From Massilia sp. HP4 (GTDB taxonomy: Bacteria; Pseudomonadota; Gammaproteobacteria; Burkholderiales; Burkholderiaceae_D): a stretch of DNA of 64,000 bases. Under the pieces are notes generated by a model. The model saw nothing but the letters and a program-made list of their open reading frames with translations, was not told the DNA's origin and made no database searches. The translations under genes were made by a program, and so were the position numbers. Location: positions 62,001 through 126,000 of the forward strand of contig NZ_STGG01000048.1 of NCBI RefSeq assembly GCF_005222695.1, given 5' to 3'. Shown piece by piece: positions 54,596 to 63,649 of this stretch. Position 1 is the first letter of the stretch. Each line of letters opens with the position of its first letter.

Positions 54596-55921
54596 ATGGT
54601 CCAACGTATTCCTGCTGACGGCGAGCTGGAACCGATCGAGCGCGCCAGCCGCGACGAGTTGCAGGCGCTCCAGCTGCAACGCCTGCAGTGGACGCTGCAG
54701 CACGCCTATGACAACGTGCCGCACTACCGCGCGGCCTTCATTGAGGCCGGCGTGCACCCGAGCGACCTGAAGACGCTGGCCGACCTGGCGAAGTTTCCGT
54801 TCACCGAGAAGAAGACGCTGCGCGACAATTACCCGTTCGGCCTTTTCGCCGTGCCGCGCGAAGAGGTGGTGCGCGTGCATGCGTCGTCCGGCACCACCGG
54901 CAAGCCGACCGTGGTCGGCTACACGCAAAACGATATCGATACCTGGGCCAGCGTCGTGGCGCGCTCGATCCGCGCCGCGGGCGGGCGCAAGGGCGACCTG
55001 GTGCACATCTCCTACGGCTACGGCCTGTTCACCGGCGGCCTGGGCGCCCATTACGGCGCCGAGCGCCTGGGCTGCACCGTGATCCCGATGTCGGGCGGCC
55101 AGACCGAGAAGCAGGTGCAGCTGATCTGCGACTTCAAGCCATCGATCATCATGGTCACGCCCTCGTACATGCTCAATATCGTCGAGGAGTTCACGCGCCA
55201 GGGGCTCGATCCGGCGCAATCGTCGCTCAAGGTCGGCATCTTCGGCGCCGAGCCGTGGACCGATGCGATGCGGCGCGAGATCGAGACCCGCGCCGGCATC
55301 GACGCGGTCGACATCTACGGCCTGTCCGAAGTGATGGGCCCCGGCGTGGCCAGCGAATGCATCGAGAGCAAGGACGGCCCCGTGATCTGGGAAGACCATT
55401 TCTACCCCGAGATCATCGACCCCGATACCGGTGAAGTACTGCCGGATGGCGAAGAGGGCGAGCTGGTGTTCACCTCGCTCACCAAGGAGGCGCTGCCGAT
55501 CATCCGCTACCGCACGCGCGACCTGACCCGTTTGCTGCCGCCGACTTCGCGCTCGATGCGCCGCATGGGCCGCATCACGGGCCGCTCGGACGATATGTTG
55601 ATCATCCGCGGCGTGAACGTGTTCCCGAGCCAGATCGAGGAACTGATCCTCAAGATGCCGGCGCTGGCGCCGCAATACCAGCTGGTGGTGGCGCGCGACG
55701 GCCATCTCGACACGCTCGAGGTTTTGTGCGAGTTGCGCGAAGGTGAAAACAACTGCGCCCTGCCATCCGAATCGGTGGACGCGCTATGCCGCGACCTGCA
55801 GCACTGCATCAAGACCTATGTCGGCGTGACCACCCGCGTGACCCTGATGCCGCCGCAAGGCATCGAGCGCACCCTGACCGGCAAGGCCCGGCGCGTGGTC
55901 GACCGCCGTCCCAAACCATAA
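54596..55921 (+). CDS. paaK: phenylacetate--CoA ligase
   Basis: A 441-residue adenylate-forming ligase that makes phenylacetyl-CoA, the entry substrate of the pathway and the PaaX inducer. The P-loop SSGTTGKPTVVGYT, YGYGLFTGGLG, YGLSEVMGPG and RTLTGKARRV-like C-terminus are typical. The ATG at 54596 follows GAGGAGAT; the frame is open 11 codons further. Confidence 0.95.
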   Translation: MVQRIPADGELEPIERASRDELQALQLQRLQWTLQHAYDNVPHYRAAFIEAGVHPSDLKTLADLAKFPFTEKKTLRDNYPFGLFAVPREEVVRVHASSGTTGKPTVVGYTQNDIDTWASVVARSIRAAGGRKGDLVHISYGYGLFTGGLGAHYGAERLGCTVIPMSGGQTEKQVQLICDFKPSIIMVTPSYMLNIVEEFTRQGLDPAQSSLKVGIFGAEPWTDAMRREIETRAGIDAVDIYGLSEVMGPGVASECIESKDGPVIWEDHFYPEIIDPDTGEVLPDGEEGELVFTSLTKEALPIIRYRTRDLTRLLPPTSRSMRRMGRITGRSDDMLIIRGVNVFPSQIEELILKMPALAPQYQLVVARDGHLDTLEVLCELREGENNCALPSESVDALCRDLQHCIKTYVGVTTRVTLMPPQGIERTLTGKARRVVDRRPKP

Positions 55922-55933
55922 CCGGAGAGATTC

Positions 55934-57139
55934 ATGACCGACGCCTTCATCGTCGATGCCGTTCGCACCCCCTTCGGCCGCTACGGCGGCGCCTTGTCCA
56001 GCATCCGCGCCGACGACCTGGCCGCGCTGCCGATCGCGGCGCTGATGGCCCGCAACAAGGATGTCGACTGGACTGCGGTCGACGACCTGTTCTACGGCTG
56101 CGCCAACCAGGCCGGCGAAGACAACCGCAACGTCGGCCGCATGGCCGCGCTGCTGGCCGGCCTTCCGCAAGACGTGCCGGGCAATACGATCAACCGCCTG
56201 TGCGGCTCGGGCATGGACGCCGTGGGCACCGCCGCGCGCGCCATCAAGGCCGGCGAAGCGCAACTCGTGATCGCGGGCGGCGTCGAAAGCATGACCCGCG
56301 CGCCGTTCGTGATGGGCAAGGCCGACAGCGCGTTTTCTCGCGCCGCCAAGGTCGAGGACACGACCCTCGGCTGGCGTTTCGTGAATCCCGCGATGAAGGC
56401 GAAGTATGGCATCGACTCGATGCCCGAGACCGCCGAGAATGTGGCGCGCGAGTTCGGCATCGCCCGCGCCGACCAGGATGCATTCGCGCTGCGCAGCCAG
56501 CAGCGCTGGGCGCGCGCCCACGAGGAAGGTTTTTTCAAGGACGAGATCGTGCCGGTGACGGTGCATCTCAAGAAGGGTGAGTCGCGTGTCGTGGACACCG
56601 ACGAGCAGCCGCGCCCCGACACCAGCATCGAAGCATTGGCCAGGCTGAAGGGCGTGGTCACGCCGGATGGCTCGGTCAGCGCCGGAAACGCCTCGAGCCT
56701 GAACGACGGCGCCTGTGCGCTGCTGCTGGCCTCCGGCGAAGCCGTCGCCCGCTACGGCCTGGCGCCGCGCGCCCGCGTGGTCGGCATGGCCACCGCCGGC
56801 CTGGCGCCGCGCATCATGGGCTTCGGCCCGGCGCCGGCCGTGAAGAAACTGCTGGCCCAGGCCGGCCTCACGCTCGACCAGATGGACGTGATCGAACTGA
56901 ACGAAGCCTTCGCCGCCCAGGGCCTGGCCGTCACGCGCGACCTCGGCCTGGCGGACGACGACGCCCGCGTCAACCCGAACGGCGGCGCGATCGCCATCGG
57001 CCACCCGCTCGGCGCCTCCGGCGCGCGCCTGGTGACGACGGCTGTGAACCAGCTGCACCGCACGGGTGGTCGCTACGCCCTGTGCACGATGTGCATCGGC
57101 GTCGGCCAGGGCATCGCCCTGATCGTGGAGCGCGTGTAA
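55934..57139 (+). CDS. paaJ: 3-oxoadipyl-CoA/3-oxo-5,6-dehydrosuberyl-CoA thiolase
   Basis: A 401-residue thiolase that releases acetyl-CoA from both oxo intermediates. The acyl-accepting Cys is in INRLCGSGMDAV, and the C-terminal NGGAIAIGHPLGASG and CTMCIGVGQGIA blocks hold the active-site His and second Cys. CGGAGAG precedes the ATG. Confidence 0.94.
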   Translation: MTDAFIVDAVRTPFGRYGGALSSIRADDLAALPIAALMARNKDVDWTAVDDLFYGCANQAGEDNRNVGRMAALLAGLPQDVPGNTINRLCGSGMDAVGTAARAIKAGEAQLVIAGGVESMTRAPFVMGKADSAFSRAAKVEDTTLGWRFVNPAMKAKYGIDSMPETAENVAREFGIARADQDAFALRSQQRWARAHEEGFFKDEIVPVTVHLKKGESRVVDTDEQPRPDTSIEALARLKGVVTPDGSVSAGNASSLNDGACALLLASGEAVARYGLAPRARVVGMATAGLAPRIMGFGPAPAVKKLLAQAGLTLDQMDVIELNEAFAAQGLAVTRDLGLADDDARVNPNGGAIAIGHPLGASGARLVTTAVNQLHRTGGRYALCTMCIGVGQGIALIVERV

Positions 57140-57144
57140 AAGCC

Positions 57145-57744
57145 ATGGTCAAGGTCTACGAGATCGACGGCGTGCGGCCGGTGGTGCATCCGAGCGCTTA
57201 CGTGCACCCGTCGGCGGTACTGATCGGCGACGTGATCGTCGGCCCGCGCTGCTATATCGGCCCGTGCGCGAGCCTGCGCGGCGATTTCGGCCGCCTGATC
57301 CTTGAAGAAGGCGCCAACCTGCAGGACACCTGCGTGATGCACGGCTTTCCCGGCGAGGATACCGTGGTCGAAGTCGACGGCCATATCGGCCACGGCGCCG
57401 TGCTGCACGGCTGCCGCGTCAAGCGCAATGCCATGGTCGGCATGAATGCGGTCGTCATGGACAAGGCGGTCGTCGGCGAGGAATCGATCGTGGCCGCGAT
57501 GAGTTTCGTGAAGGCGGGGATGGTGATCCCGCCGCGCTCGATGGTGATGGGCACGCCGGCCAGGGTCATACGCGAACTGACCGACCAGGACGTGCAATGG
57601 AAAAGCTTTGGCACCCGCCAGTACCAGGAGCTGGCCGTGCGCTCGCTGCAAACCATGCGCGAGGTCGAGGCGGATACCGAAGTGGAGCCGGACAGACAAC
57701 GCATCGCATTCGACGCCGACGGCATGCACAAGCCGAAAGCCTGA
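57145..57744 (+). CDS. paaY: PaaY thioesterase (hexapeptide-repeat protein)
   Basis: A 199-residue left-handed beta-helix protein of the gamma-carbonic-anhydrase-like fold. Hexapeptide repeats run through residues 20-130, with metal-site histidines (VMHGFPGED, GHIGHGAVLHG). E. coli PaaY is a thioesterase that removes toxic ring intermediates. ATG 57145 starts 5 nt after the paaJ stop. Confidence 0.9.
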   Translation: MVKVYEIDGVRPVVHPSAYVHPSAVLIGDVIVGPRCYIGPCASLRGDFGRLILEEGANLQDTCVMHGFPGEDTVVEVDGHIGHGAVLHGCRVKRNAMVGMNAVVMDKAVVGEESIVAAMSFVKAGMVIPPRSMVMGTPARVIRELTDQDVQWKSFGTRQYQELAVRSLQTMREVEADTEVEPDRQRIAFDADGMHKPKA

Positions 57745-57766
57745 AGAGACATTGAGGAGACAAGAC

Positions 57767-59818
57767 ATGGGTAACATCCCGACACTGCAAAGCCTGATCG
57801 CCGGCCGCTGGCACGGCCAGGAATCGCACACCGCGCTGCACGGCGCCCTGGACAATGCGCTGATCTATCACACGCATGCCGAGAAGATCGATTTCGACGA
57901 AGCCCTGACCTACGCCCGCAAGACCGGCATCAAGAGCCTGATGCGCCAGGACTTCCAGAAGCGCGCGCAATGCCTGAAGGCGCTGGCGCTGTATCTCATG
58001 GAGCGCAAGGAAGAACTGTACGAGATCTCGCACCTGACCGGCGCCACGCGCCAGGACAGCTGGGTCGACGTCGAGGGCGGCATCGGCACGCTGTTCGCCT
58101 ACGCCAGCATGGCTTCGCGCGAGCTGCCGTCGTCGAACGTGCTGCACGAAGGCCCGGCCATGGCGCTGGGCAAGCGCGGCGGCTTCGCCGGCACCCATAT
58201 CCTGGTGCCGCGCGGCGGCGTGGCGGTGCACATCAATGCCTTTAACTTCCCGATCTGGGGCCTGCTCGAGAAATTCGCGCCGAGCTTCCTGGCCGCCATG
58301 CCCTGCATCGCCAAGCCGGCCACCGCCACCAGCTACCTGACCCACGCCGTCGTCAAGATGATGATGGAGTCGAACCTGCTGCCACCCGGCGCGCTGCAGC
58401 TCGTGATCGGCAGCACCGGCGACCTGCTCGACCGCCTGGGTGGCTTCGACGCCGTCACCTTCACCGGCTCGGCCGATACTGCCGCCAGGCTGCGCGTCAA
58501 CCCCAACCTGATCCGCGAATCGGTGCCGTTCACGGCCGAAGCCGACTCGCTCAACTGCGCGATCCTGGCGCCCGATGTCACGCCCGACGATCCCGAGTTC
58601 GACCTGTTCGTCAAGGAGGTGGCGCGCGAGATGACCGGCAAGGCCGGCCAGAAATGCACCGCGATCCGCCGCGTGATCGTGCCGGAAACGCTGGTCGACG
58701 CGGTCGGCGAGCGTCTGCGCGAACGCCTGGCCAAGATCACGGTCGGCAATCCGAAAGTCGAGGGGGTGCGCATGGGCGCGCTGGCCTCGATGGACCAGCA
58801 CCGCGACGTGAGCGAACGCGTGGAACTGCTCGCGCGCGGCAACGAAGTGCTGTTCAGCGCGCGCGACGGTTTCAATCCGGTCGGTGACAACGTGGCCAGC
58901 GGCGCCTTCTTCGCGCCGACCCTGCTGCTGTGCCGTAACGCCATGGACAACGCGGCCGTGCACGACGTGGAAGCCTTCGGCCCGGTCAGCACCCTGATGA
59001 CGTACCGCGACATCGACGAGGCCTTGGAACTGGCCGCGCGCGGCAAGGGCAGCCTGGTGACCACCTTCGCCACCAGGGATCCGGCGCTGGCCGCCTACGC
59101 CGTGCCGGTGGCCGCGGCCTCGCACGGCCGCGTGCTGATCCTGGACGCCGAAGCGGCGGTCGACAGCACCGGCCATGGCTCGCCGCTGCCGCAACTCAAG
59201 CACGGCGGCCCGGGCCGCGCCGGCGGCGGCGAAGAGCTGGGCGGCATCCGCGCCGTCAAGCACTTCCTGCAGCGCGCCGCGGTGCAGGGTTCGCCGACCA
59301 TGCTGGGCGCCGTCACCGGCGAATACGTGCGCGGCGGCGCCGTCAAGGAAAGCGAGATCCACCCGTTCCGCCGCTACTTCGAAGACCTGGAGACGGGCCA
59401 TTCCCTGCTGACGCACCGGCGCACGGTGAGCGAAGCCGACATCGTCAATTTTGGTGGTGTCTCGGGCGACTACTTCTACATGCACTTCGACGAGATCGCG
59501 GCCAGGGACACGCAATTCGGCCAGCGTATCGCGCACGGCTATTTCGTGCTGTCGGCGGCGGCCGGCCTGTTCGTGTCGCCGGCGCCCGGGCCAGTGCTGG
59601 CCAACTATGGCCTGGACAACCTGCGCTTCGTGGCGCCGGTGGCGATCGGCGACACCATCCGCGCGCGCCTGACCTGCAAGCGCAAGGTCGACCGCAACCG
59701 GGCCGACGAGCAGGGCCGGGGGCAGGGCGTGGTGGCGTGGGATGTGCAGGTGACCAACCAGCGCGATGAGCTGGTGGCGAGCTATGACATCCTGACGCTG
59801 GTATTGAAGCGAAACTGA
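57767..59818 (+). CDS. paaZ: oxepin-CoA hydrolase/3-oxo-5,6-dehydrosuberyl-CoA semialdehyde dehydrogenase
   Basis: A 683-residue bifunctional enzyme (E. coli 681). The N-terminal aldehyde dehydrogenase has the catalytic Glu (FTAEADSLN) and Cys (GQKCTAIRR); the C-terminal MaoC-like hydratase has HFDEIAARDTQFGQRIAHGYF with the Asp and His of the hydrolase site. It opens the ring and oxidises the aldehyde. Last gene of the operon; TGAGGAGAC precedes its ATG. Confidence 0.95.
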   Translation: MGNIPTLQSLIAGRWHGQESHTALHGALDNALIYHTHAEKIDFDEALTYARKTGIKSLMRQDFQKRAQCLKALALYLMERKEELYEISHLTGATRQDSWVDVEGGIGTLFAYASMASRELPSSNVLHEGPAMALGKRGGFAGTHILVPRGGVAVHINAFNFPIWGLLEKFAPSFLAAMPCIAKPATATSYLTHAVVKMMMESNLLPPGALQLVIGSTGDLLDRLGGFDAVTFTGSADTAARLRVNPNLIRESVPFTAEADSLNCAILAPDVTPDDPEFDLFVKEVAREMTGKAGQKCTAIRRVIVPETLVDAVGERLRERLAKITVGNPKVEGVRMGALASMDQHRDVSERVELLARGNEVLFSARDGFNPVGDNVASGAFFAPTLLLCRNAMDNAAVHDVEAFGPVSTLMTYRDIDEALELAARGKGSLVTTFATRDPALAAYAVPVAAASHGRVLILDAEAAVDSTGHGSPLPQLKHGGPGRAGGGEELGGIRAVKHFLQRAAVQGSPTMLGAVTGEYVRGGAVKESEIHPFRRYFEDLETGHSLLTHRRTVSEADIVNFGGVSGDYFYMHFDEIAARDTQFGQRIAHGYFVLSAAAGLFVSPAPGPVLANYGLDNLRFVAPVAIGDTIRARLTCKRKVDRNRADEQGRGQGVVAWDVQVTNQRDELVASYDILTLVLKRN

Positions 59819-59896
59819 TTCTGCCCGAAGCCAGGAACTTATCTTCATGTGACCAGTCTAAATATGCTCTTGACGGAATAGTCTCTGGAGGGAATA

Positions 59897-60268
59897 ATGT
59901 CCGGACGGTGGGAAGTAGAATACACCGATGAGCTAGGAGTATGGTGGGGAGGCCTGACGGAGTCCGAGCAGGAATCCGTCGATGTATCGGTGCGGCTTCT
60001 CGAGGAGAGAGGACCAAACCTTGGCTTCCCTCATACTTCCGGAATCCAGGGTTCCCGTCATTCGCATATGCGCGAGCTTCGAGTGCAGCATGAAGGACGT
60101 CCATACCGGATTTTGTATGCGTTTGATCCTCGCAGATACGCCATTCTTTTAATTGGCGGTGACAAGACGGGCGATAACCGTTGGTATGAAGTCCATGTGC
60201 CGTTGGCAGACAGGCTGTACGACACGCATATCGCGTTTCTTAAGAAGGAAGGGCAAGGCGATGGCTAA
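59897..60268 (+). CDS. HigB/RelE-type toxin
   Basis: A 123-residue toxin of the phage-derived Gp49/HigB group (ELRVQHEGRPYRILYAFDPRRYAILLIGGDK is the family core). It is likely an mRNA endonuclease. The toxin gene comes first, as in higBA loci, and overlaps the antitoxin start by 8 bases. GC content is below that of the paa operon, which suggests horizontal arrival. Confidence 0.85.
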   Translation: MSGRWEVEYTDELGVWWGGLTESEQESVDVSVRLLEERGPNLGFPHTSGIQGSRHSHMRELRVQHEGRPYRILYAFDPRRYAILLIGGDKTGDNRWYEVHVPLADRLYDTHIAFLKKEGQGDG

Positions 60269-60572
60269 AAAATTCAATGAATTGCGTGCCGGGATGTCGC
60301 CTGAAGCGCAGGCGCGATCTGCTGCACGCGCAGAAGCGATGCTGGTCGAGATGCAGCTTCAGGAATTGCGTAAAGCCAGGAATGTGACGCAAGTTGAAGT
60401 TGCCCGGGCAATGAGTGTTGAGCAGGCAGCGGTCTCGAAGTTGGAACGTCGGGACGACATGTACGTCAGCACGCTGCGTGGTTACGTCAAAGCGCTTGGC
60501 GGAGAATTAAAGCTGGTCGCGTCGTTCCCTGATGCCGAGATTCAGCTTCACTCTTTCGAGCCTGCTCGCTGA
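60261..60572 (+). CDS. XRE-family antitoxin
   Basis: A 103-residue helix-turn-helix antitoxin. The HTH is at about residues 36-75 (RKARNVTQVEVARAMSVEQAAVSKLERR). The N-terminal 30 residues are charged and probably contact the toxin. The start ATG lies in the end of the toxin gene. It should repress its own promoter upstream of 59897. Confidence 0.85.
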   Translation: MAKKFNELRAGMSPEAQARSAARAEAMLVEMQLQELRKARNVTQVEVARAMSVEQAAVSKLERRDDMYVSTLRGYVKALGGELKLVASFPDAEIQLHSFEPAR

Positions 60573-60580
60573 GGCCTTAA

Positions 60581-60808
60581 TCAATTCAATTTGCGCGCAT
60601 AGCGATCGCGCACATGCTGGCTGATATAGGTCGACAGCCCGCGACCGCTCTCCGCCAGCTCGCGCATCCGTGCAATATGGACCGCGCCCGCGCTGTCTTG
60701 GGTGTACAGGTAGCGATCGCCGCCAGTGAACTTGACGGTGATTGAGTCGGCCCCAAGTTCGTAGGCAAGCACGCCGGAATGGCCGCTTCGGTTGGCGTAA
60801 CGCTGCAT
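60581..60808 (-). CDS. KTSC-like small protein
   Basis: A 75-residue protein with the strand pattern and RYLY...Y-x8-R-x-Y-x-K-L tail of KTSC domains, although the Lys-Thr-Ser-Cys residues that name the family are not all clear. Small stand-alone KTSC proteins are of unknown function and often occur near phage or accessory genes. It converges on the XRE antitoxin gene. Confidence 0.5.
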   Translation of the reverse strand: MQRYANRSGHSGVLAYELGADSITVKFTGGDRYLYTQDSAGAVHIARMRELAESGRGLSTYISQHVRDRYARKLN

Positions 60809-60833
60809 GGAGCCTTCCCCTGATCAATGCATC

Positions 60834-61499
60834 TCAGGACCGCGTGCGCTGCAGCCGCAGCAGCCCTTCCGGCGTGCGGATTGCGCGCAGGTCGTCGTAG
60901 TCCGGCACGCCGCTCACGCGGGTGTCGAGCGGCTGGTGGTGGGTGGCGGTGACGACGATGCTGTCCATCCCCGCCGCCTCGGCCGACTGCAGCCCGGCCA
61001 GCGTATCCTCGAACACCAGGCAATCCTGCGGGCGCATGCCCAGCTTCTCGGCGCCCAGCAGGAATGGATCCGGCGCCGGCTTGCCGCGCTGGACGTCTTC
61101 GGCCGCCACCATCACCGGCGGCGTTGGCAGCCCGGCCGCGGCGATGCGTGCCTCGGCCAGCGCGCGCGGGGCCGAGGTCACGATGGCCCAGCGGTCAAGC
61201 GGCAGGGTCGCCAGGAAGGCCGCCACGCCGGCGATCGCCTCGATGCCTTCGACATCCTCGATCTCGGCCTGCGTGATGCGCTGCGCTTCGGCTTCGGCGT
61301 CGATATCGGGCAGGCCGACACCGCGCACCGTGTCGATGCTGCGCTTGCCGTGGATGGTCGGCAGGAAGACGTCGACGTCCAGGCCATGGCTGCGCGCCCA
61401 GTTGGCCCACACGCGCTCGGCGGCGATGATCGAAGTGAGGATGGTGCCATCCATGTCGAACAGGAAGGCGGCGTAGTCGCGTGCGGGCAGGGCGGTCAT
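60834..61499 (-). CDS. HAD-IA phosphatase (YfbT/HxpA-like)
   Basis: A 221-residue haloacid-dehalogenase-superfamily phosphatase. Motif I is FDMDGTILTS, motif II is VTSAP, motif III is KPAPDPF and motif IV is VFEDTLAG. The cap insertion (AERVWANWARSHGLDVD) resembles sugar-phosphate phosphatases such as YfbT. The ATG at 61499 follows the family; the frame is open 22 codons further upstream. Confidence 0.85.
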   Translation of the reverse strand: MTALPARDYAAFLFDMDGTILTSIIAAERVWANWARSHGLDVDVFLPTIHGKRSIDTVRGVGLPDIDAEAEAQRITQAEIEDVEGIEAIAGVAAFLATLPLDRWAIVTSAPRALAEARIAAAGLPTPPVMVAAEDVQRGKPAPDPFLLGAEKLGMRPQDCLVFEDTLAGLQSAEAAGMDSIVVTATHHQPLDTRVSGVPDYDDLRAIRTPEGLLRLQRTRS

Positions 61500-61524
61500 T
61501 GATTCGTCAGTCGATAGTGGAAAT

Positions 61525-61561
61525 GAAAAGCGGGCCGGGACGCGAGAAGCGCCGGCCCGCT
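61525..61561 (-). terminator. argH terminator
   Basis: AGCGGGCCGG (61529-61538) and CCGGCCCGCT (61552-61561) form a perfect 10-bp stem. On the minus strand it is followed by TTTTCATTTCC, so it ends argH transcripts 15 nt after the stop codon. The HAD gene lies just beyond and may need its own promoter. Confidence 0.75.
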
Positions 61562-61575
61562 GCAATAGGACTAGC

Positions 61576-62973
61576 TTACCCGGCCAGCTGCTGGCGCACG
61601 CGCACGATTGCCGCGCGCACCTGGTTCGGCGCGGTGCCGCCCACGTGGTCGCGCGCCGCCACCGAACCCTCGAGGGTCAGCACCTCGAACACGTCCTGCC
61701 CGACCAGCGGCGAGAAGCCCTGCAGCGTCTCGAGCGACATCTCGGACAGGTCGCAACCCGCCTGGTCGCAGGCGCGCACGGCATGCGCCACGGCTTCGTG
61801 GGCGTCGCGGAACGGCAGGCCCTTCTTGACCAGGTAGTCGGCCAGGTCGGTCGCGGTGGCATAGCCCTGCAACGCCGCGGCGCGCATGTTCTCGGCCTTG
61901 ACCGTGATGCCCGAGGCCATGTCGGTGAAAATGCGCAGGGTGTCGGTGACGGTGTCGATGGTATCGAACAGCGGTTCCTTGTCTTCCTGATTGTCCTTGT
62001 TGTAGGCCAGCGGCTGGCCCTTCATCAGGGTCAAGAGGCCCGTCAGGTGGCCATACACACGGCCGGTCTTGCCGCGCGCCAGTTCCGGCACGTCCGGGTT
62101 CTTCTTTTGCGGCATGATCGACGAGCCGGTGCAGAAGCGGTCGGCGATGTCGATGAAGCCGATGCGTGGGCTGATCCACATCACCAGCTCTTCCGAGAAG
62201 CGCGAGACGTGCATCATCAGGATCGACGCCGCCGCGGTGAATTCAATGGCGAAGTCGCGGTCGGACACGGCGTCCAGCGAGTTGTGGCAAACGTCGTCGA
62301 AGCCCAGGGTCCTGGCCACGCGCAGGCGGTCTACGGGGAAGGTGGTGCCGGCCAGGGCGGCCGCGCCCAGCGGCAGGCGGTTGACGCGGCGGCGCGCATC
62401 CTGCATGCGCTCGGCGTCGCGGCCGAACATTTCGACATACGCCAGCATATGGTGGCCGAAGGTGATCGGCTGCGCCACCTGCAGGTGGGTAAAGCCCGGC
62501 ATGATGGTGTCGGCATGGCGCTCGGCCAGGTCGGTCAGGGCGCCGCGCAGGCCGGCCAGCAGGGCCAGGATGTCGTCGATCGCGGCCCGCACGTACAGGC
62601 GGATGTCGGTGGCGACCTGGTCGTTGCGCGAGCGGCCGGTGTGCAGGCGCTTGCCGGCGTCGCCGACCAGCTCGGTCAGGCGCTTTTCGATGTTCAGGTG
62701 CACGTCTTCCAGGTCGAGCAGCCATTCGAAGCTGCCGGCCTCGATCTCGGACCGGATTTGCGTCATGCCGCGCTCGATCTCGGCACGATCGTGCTCGCTG
62801 ATGATGCCCTGGGCCGCCAGCATCTCGGCGTGCGCCAGCGAGCCCTGGATGTCATATTGGGCCAGGCGCTTGTCGAAGAACACGGAAGCGGTGTAGCGCT
62901 TGACGAGATCGGACACGGGTTCGGAGAAGCGGGCCGACCAGGCTTCGGCTTTTTTGGAGAATTGTTCGGTCAT
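61576..62973 (-). CDS. argH: argininosuccinate lyase
   Basis: A 465-residue enzyme that cleaves argininosuccinate to arginine and fumarate, the last step of arginine synthesis. The fumarase-family signature SSIMPQKKNPD is intact, as are HTGRSRNDQVATD and FTHLQVAQPITFGHH. The ATG at 62973 gives MTEQFSKKAEAWS; an upstream in-frame ATG is unlikely because the promoter lies between. It is the only arginine gene in the window. Confidence 0.96.
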   Translation of the reverse strand: MTEQFSKKAEAWSARFSEPVSDLVKRYTASVFFDKRLAQYDIQGSLAHAEMLAAQGIISEHDRAEIERGMTQIRSEIEAGSFEWLLDLEDVHLNIEKRLTELVGDAGKRLHTGRSRNDQVATDIRLYVRAAIDDILALLAGLRGALTDLAERHADTIMPGFTHLQVAQPITFGHHMLAYVEMFGRDAERMQDARRRVNRLPLGAAALAGTTFPVDRLRVARTLGFDDVCHNSLDAVSDRDFAIEFTAAASILMMHVSRFSEELVMWISPRIGFIDIADRFCTGSSIMPQKKNPDVPELARGKTGRVYGHLTGLLTLMKGQPLAYNKDNQEDKEPLFDTIDTVTDTLRIFTDMASGITVKAENMRAAALQGYATATDLADYLVKKGLPFRDAHEAVAHAVRACDQAGCDLSEMSLETLQGFSPLVGQDVFEVLTLEGSVAARDHVGGTAPNQVRAAIVRVRQQLAG

Positions 62974-63000
62974 GGTGGAATTCCGGTTGGGGATCCGACG

Positions 63001-63028
63001 ATTATAAACTGCGTCGCCGCTATGCCAT
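63001..63028 (-). promoter_or_regulatory. argH promoter
   Basis: On the minus strand a perfect TATAAT (63006-63001) lies 16 bp after ATGGCA (63028-63023), which matches TTGACA at four positions. Transcription would start about 20 nt before the argH ATG. Confidence 0.6.
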
Positions 63029-63144
63029 CTCGCGGGCAGATTACTCAGGGAAACCAAGCGAAAAAAAGCTGCGTAAAGGCCCAATCGAAGCCATATGACG
63101 GTCAAACGGCGCTAGAATGGTTTTTTTGCCAGCATTGCAAGCCC

Positions 63145-63582
63145 ATGATTACGAACGATTCCAGCTTCCAGGTCAGTACCGACCAGTCCGGGCTCGACAT
63201 CCCGATGATCTACCGCTTCCTCAGCGAGCAATCGACGTGGGCGGTGGGCATTTCCCGTCCGATCGTCGAGCGCGCCATCGAGAATTCGCTGTGCTTCGGC
63301 GGCTACCTCGACGGCCGCCAGATCGCGTTCGCGCGCGTGATCACCGATTACGCCACCTTCGCCAACCTGGTGGATGTCTTCGTCCTGCCCGAATACCGGG
63401 GAAATGGCTATGGCAAGCAATTGGTCGGCGCGGTGCTGCGCCACCCCAGCCTGCAAAAACTGCGCCGCTTCACGCTGGCCACCAAGGACTCGCACGGCTT
63501 GTACGAACGCTTCGGTTTTACCGCCCCGTTGTATCCAGAGACATTGATGGAGCGTTACTTTCCCAACATCTATTTATCCTGA
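63145..63582 (+). CDS. GNAT N-acetyltransferase
   Basis: A 145-residue acetyltransferase with the acetyl-CoA motif PEYRGNGYGKQLV and the later YERFGFTA block. The substrate is unknown. The ATG at 63145 starts the domain; the long open frame to its left runs antisense through argH and is not coding. It is divergent to argH. Confidence 0.82.
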   Translation: MITNDSSFQVSTDQSGLDIPMIYRFLSEQSTWAVGISRPIVERAIENSLCFGGYLDGRQIAFARVITDYATFANLVDVFVLPEYRGNGYGKQLVGAVLRHPSLQKLRRFTLATKDSHGLYERFGFTAPLYPETLMERYFPNIYLS

Positions 63583-63649
63583 GCGCACTCAACATGGCGA
63601 CGTGAATCTGGAATCAGGCTTACGCTGATGACTCATCAGGGGAAGTCCT

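Noticed and set aside
61645..63582. A 645-residue frame ending in the GNAT domain
   Set aside because: The part before 63145 is antisense to argH; the GNAT has its own ATG.
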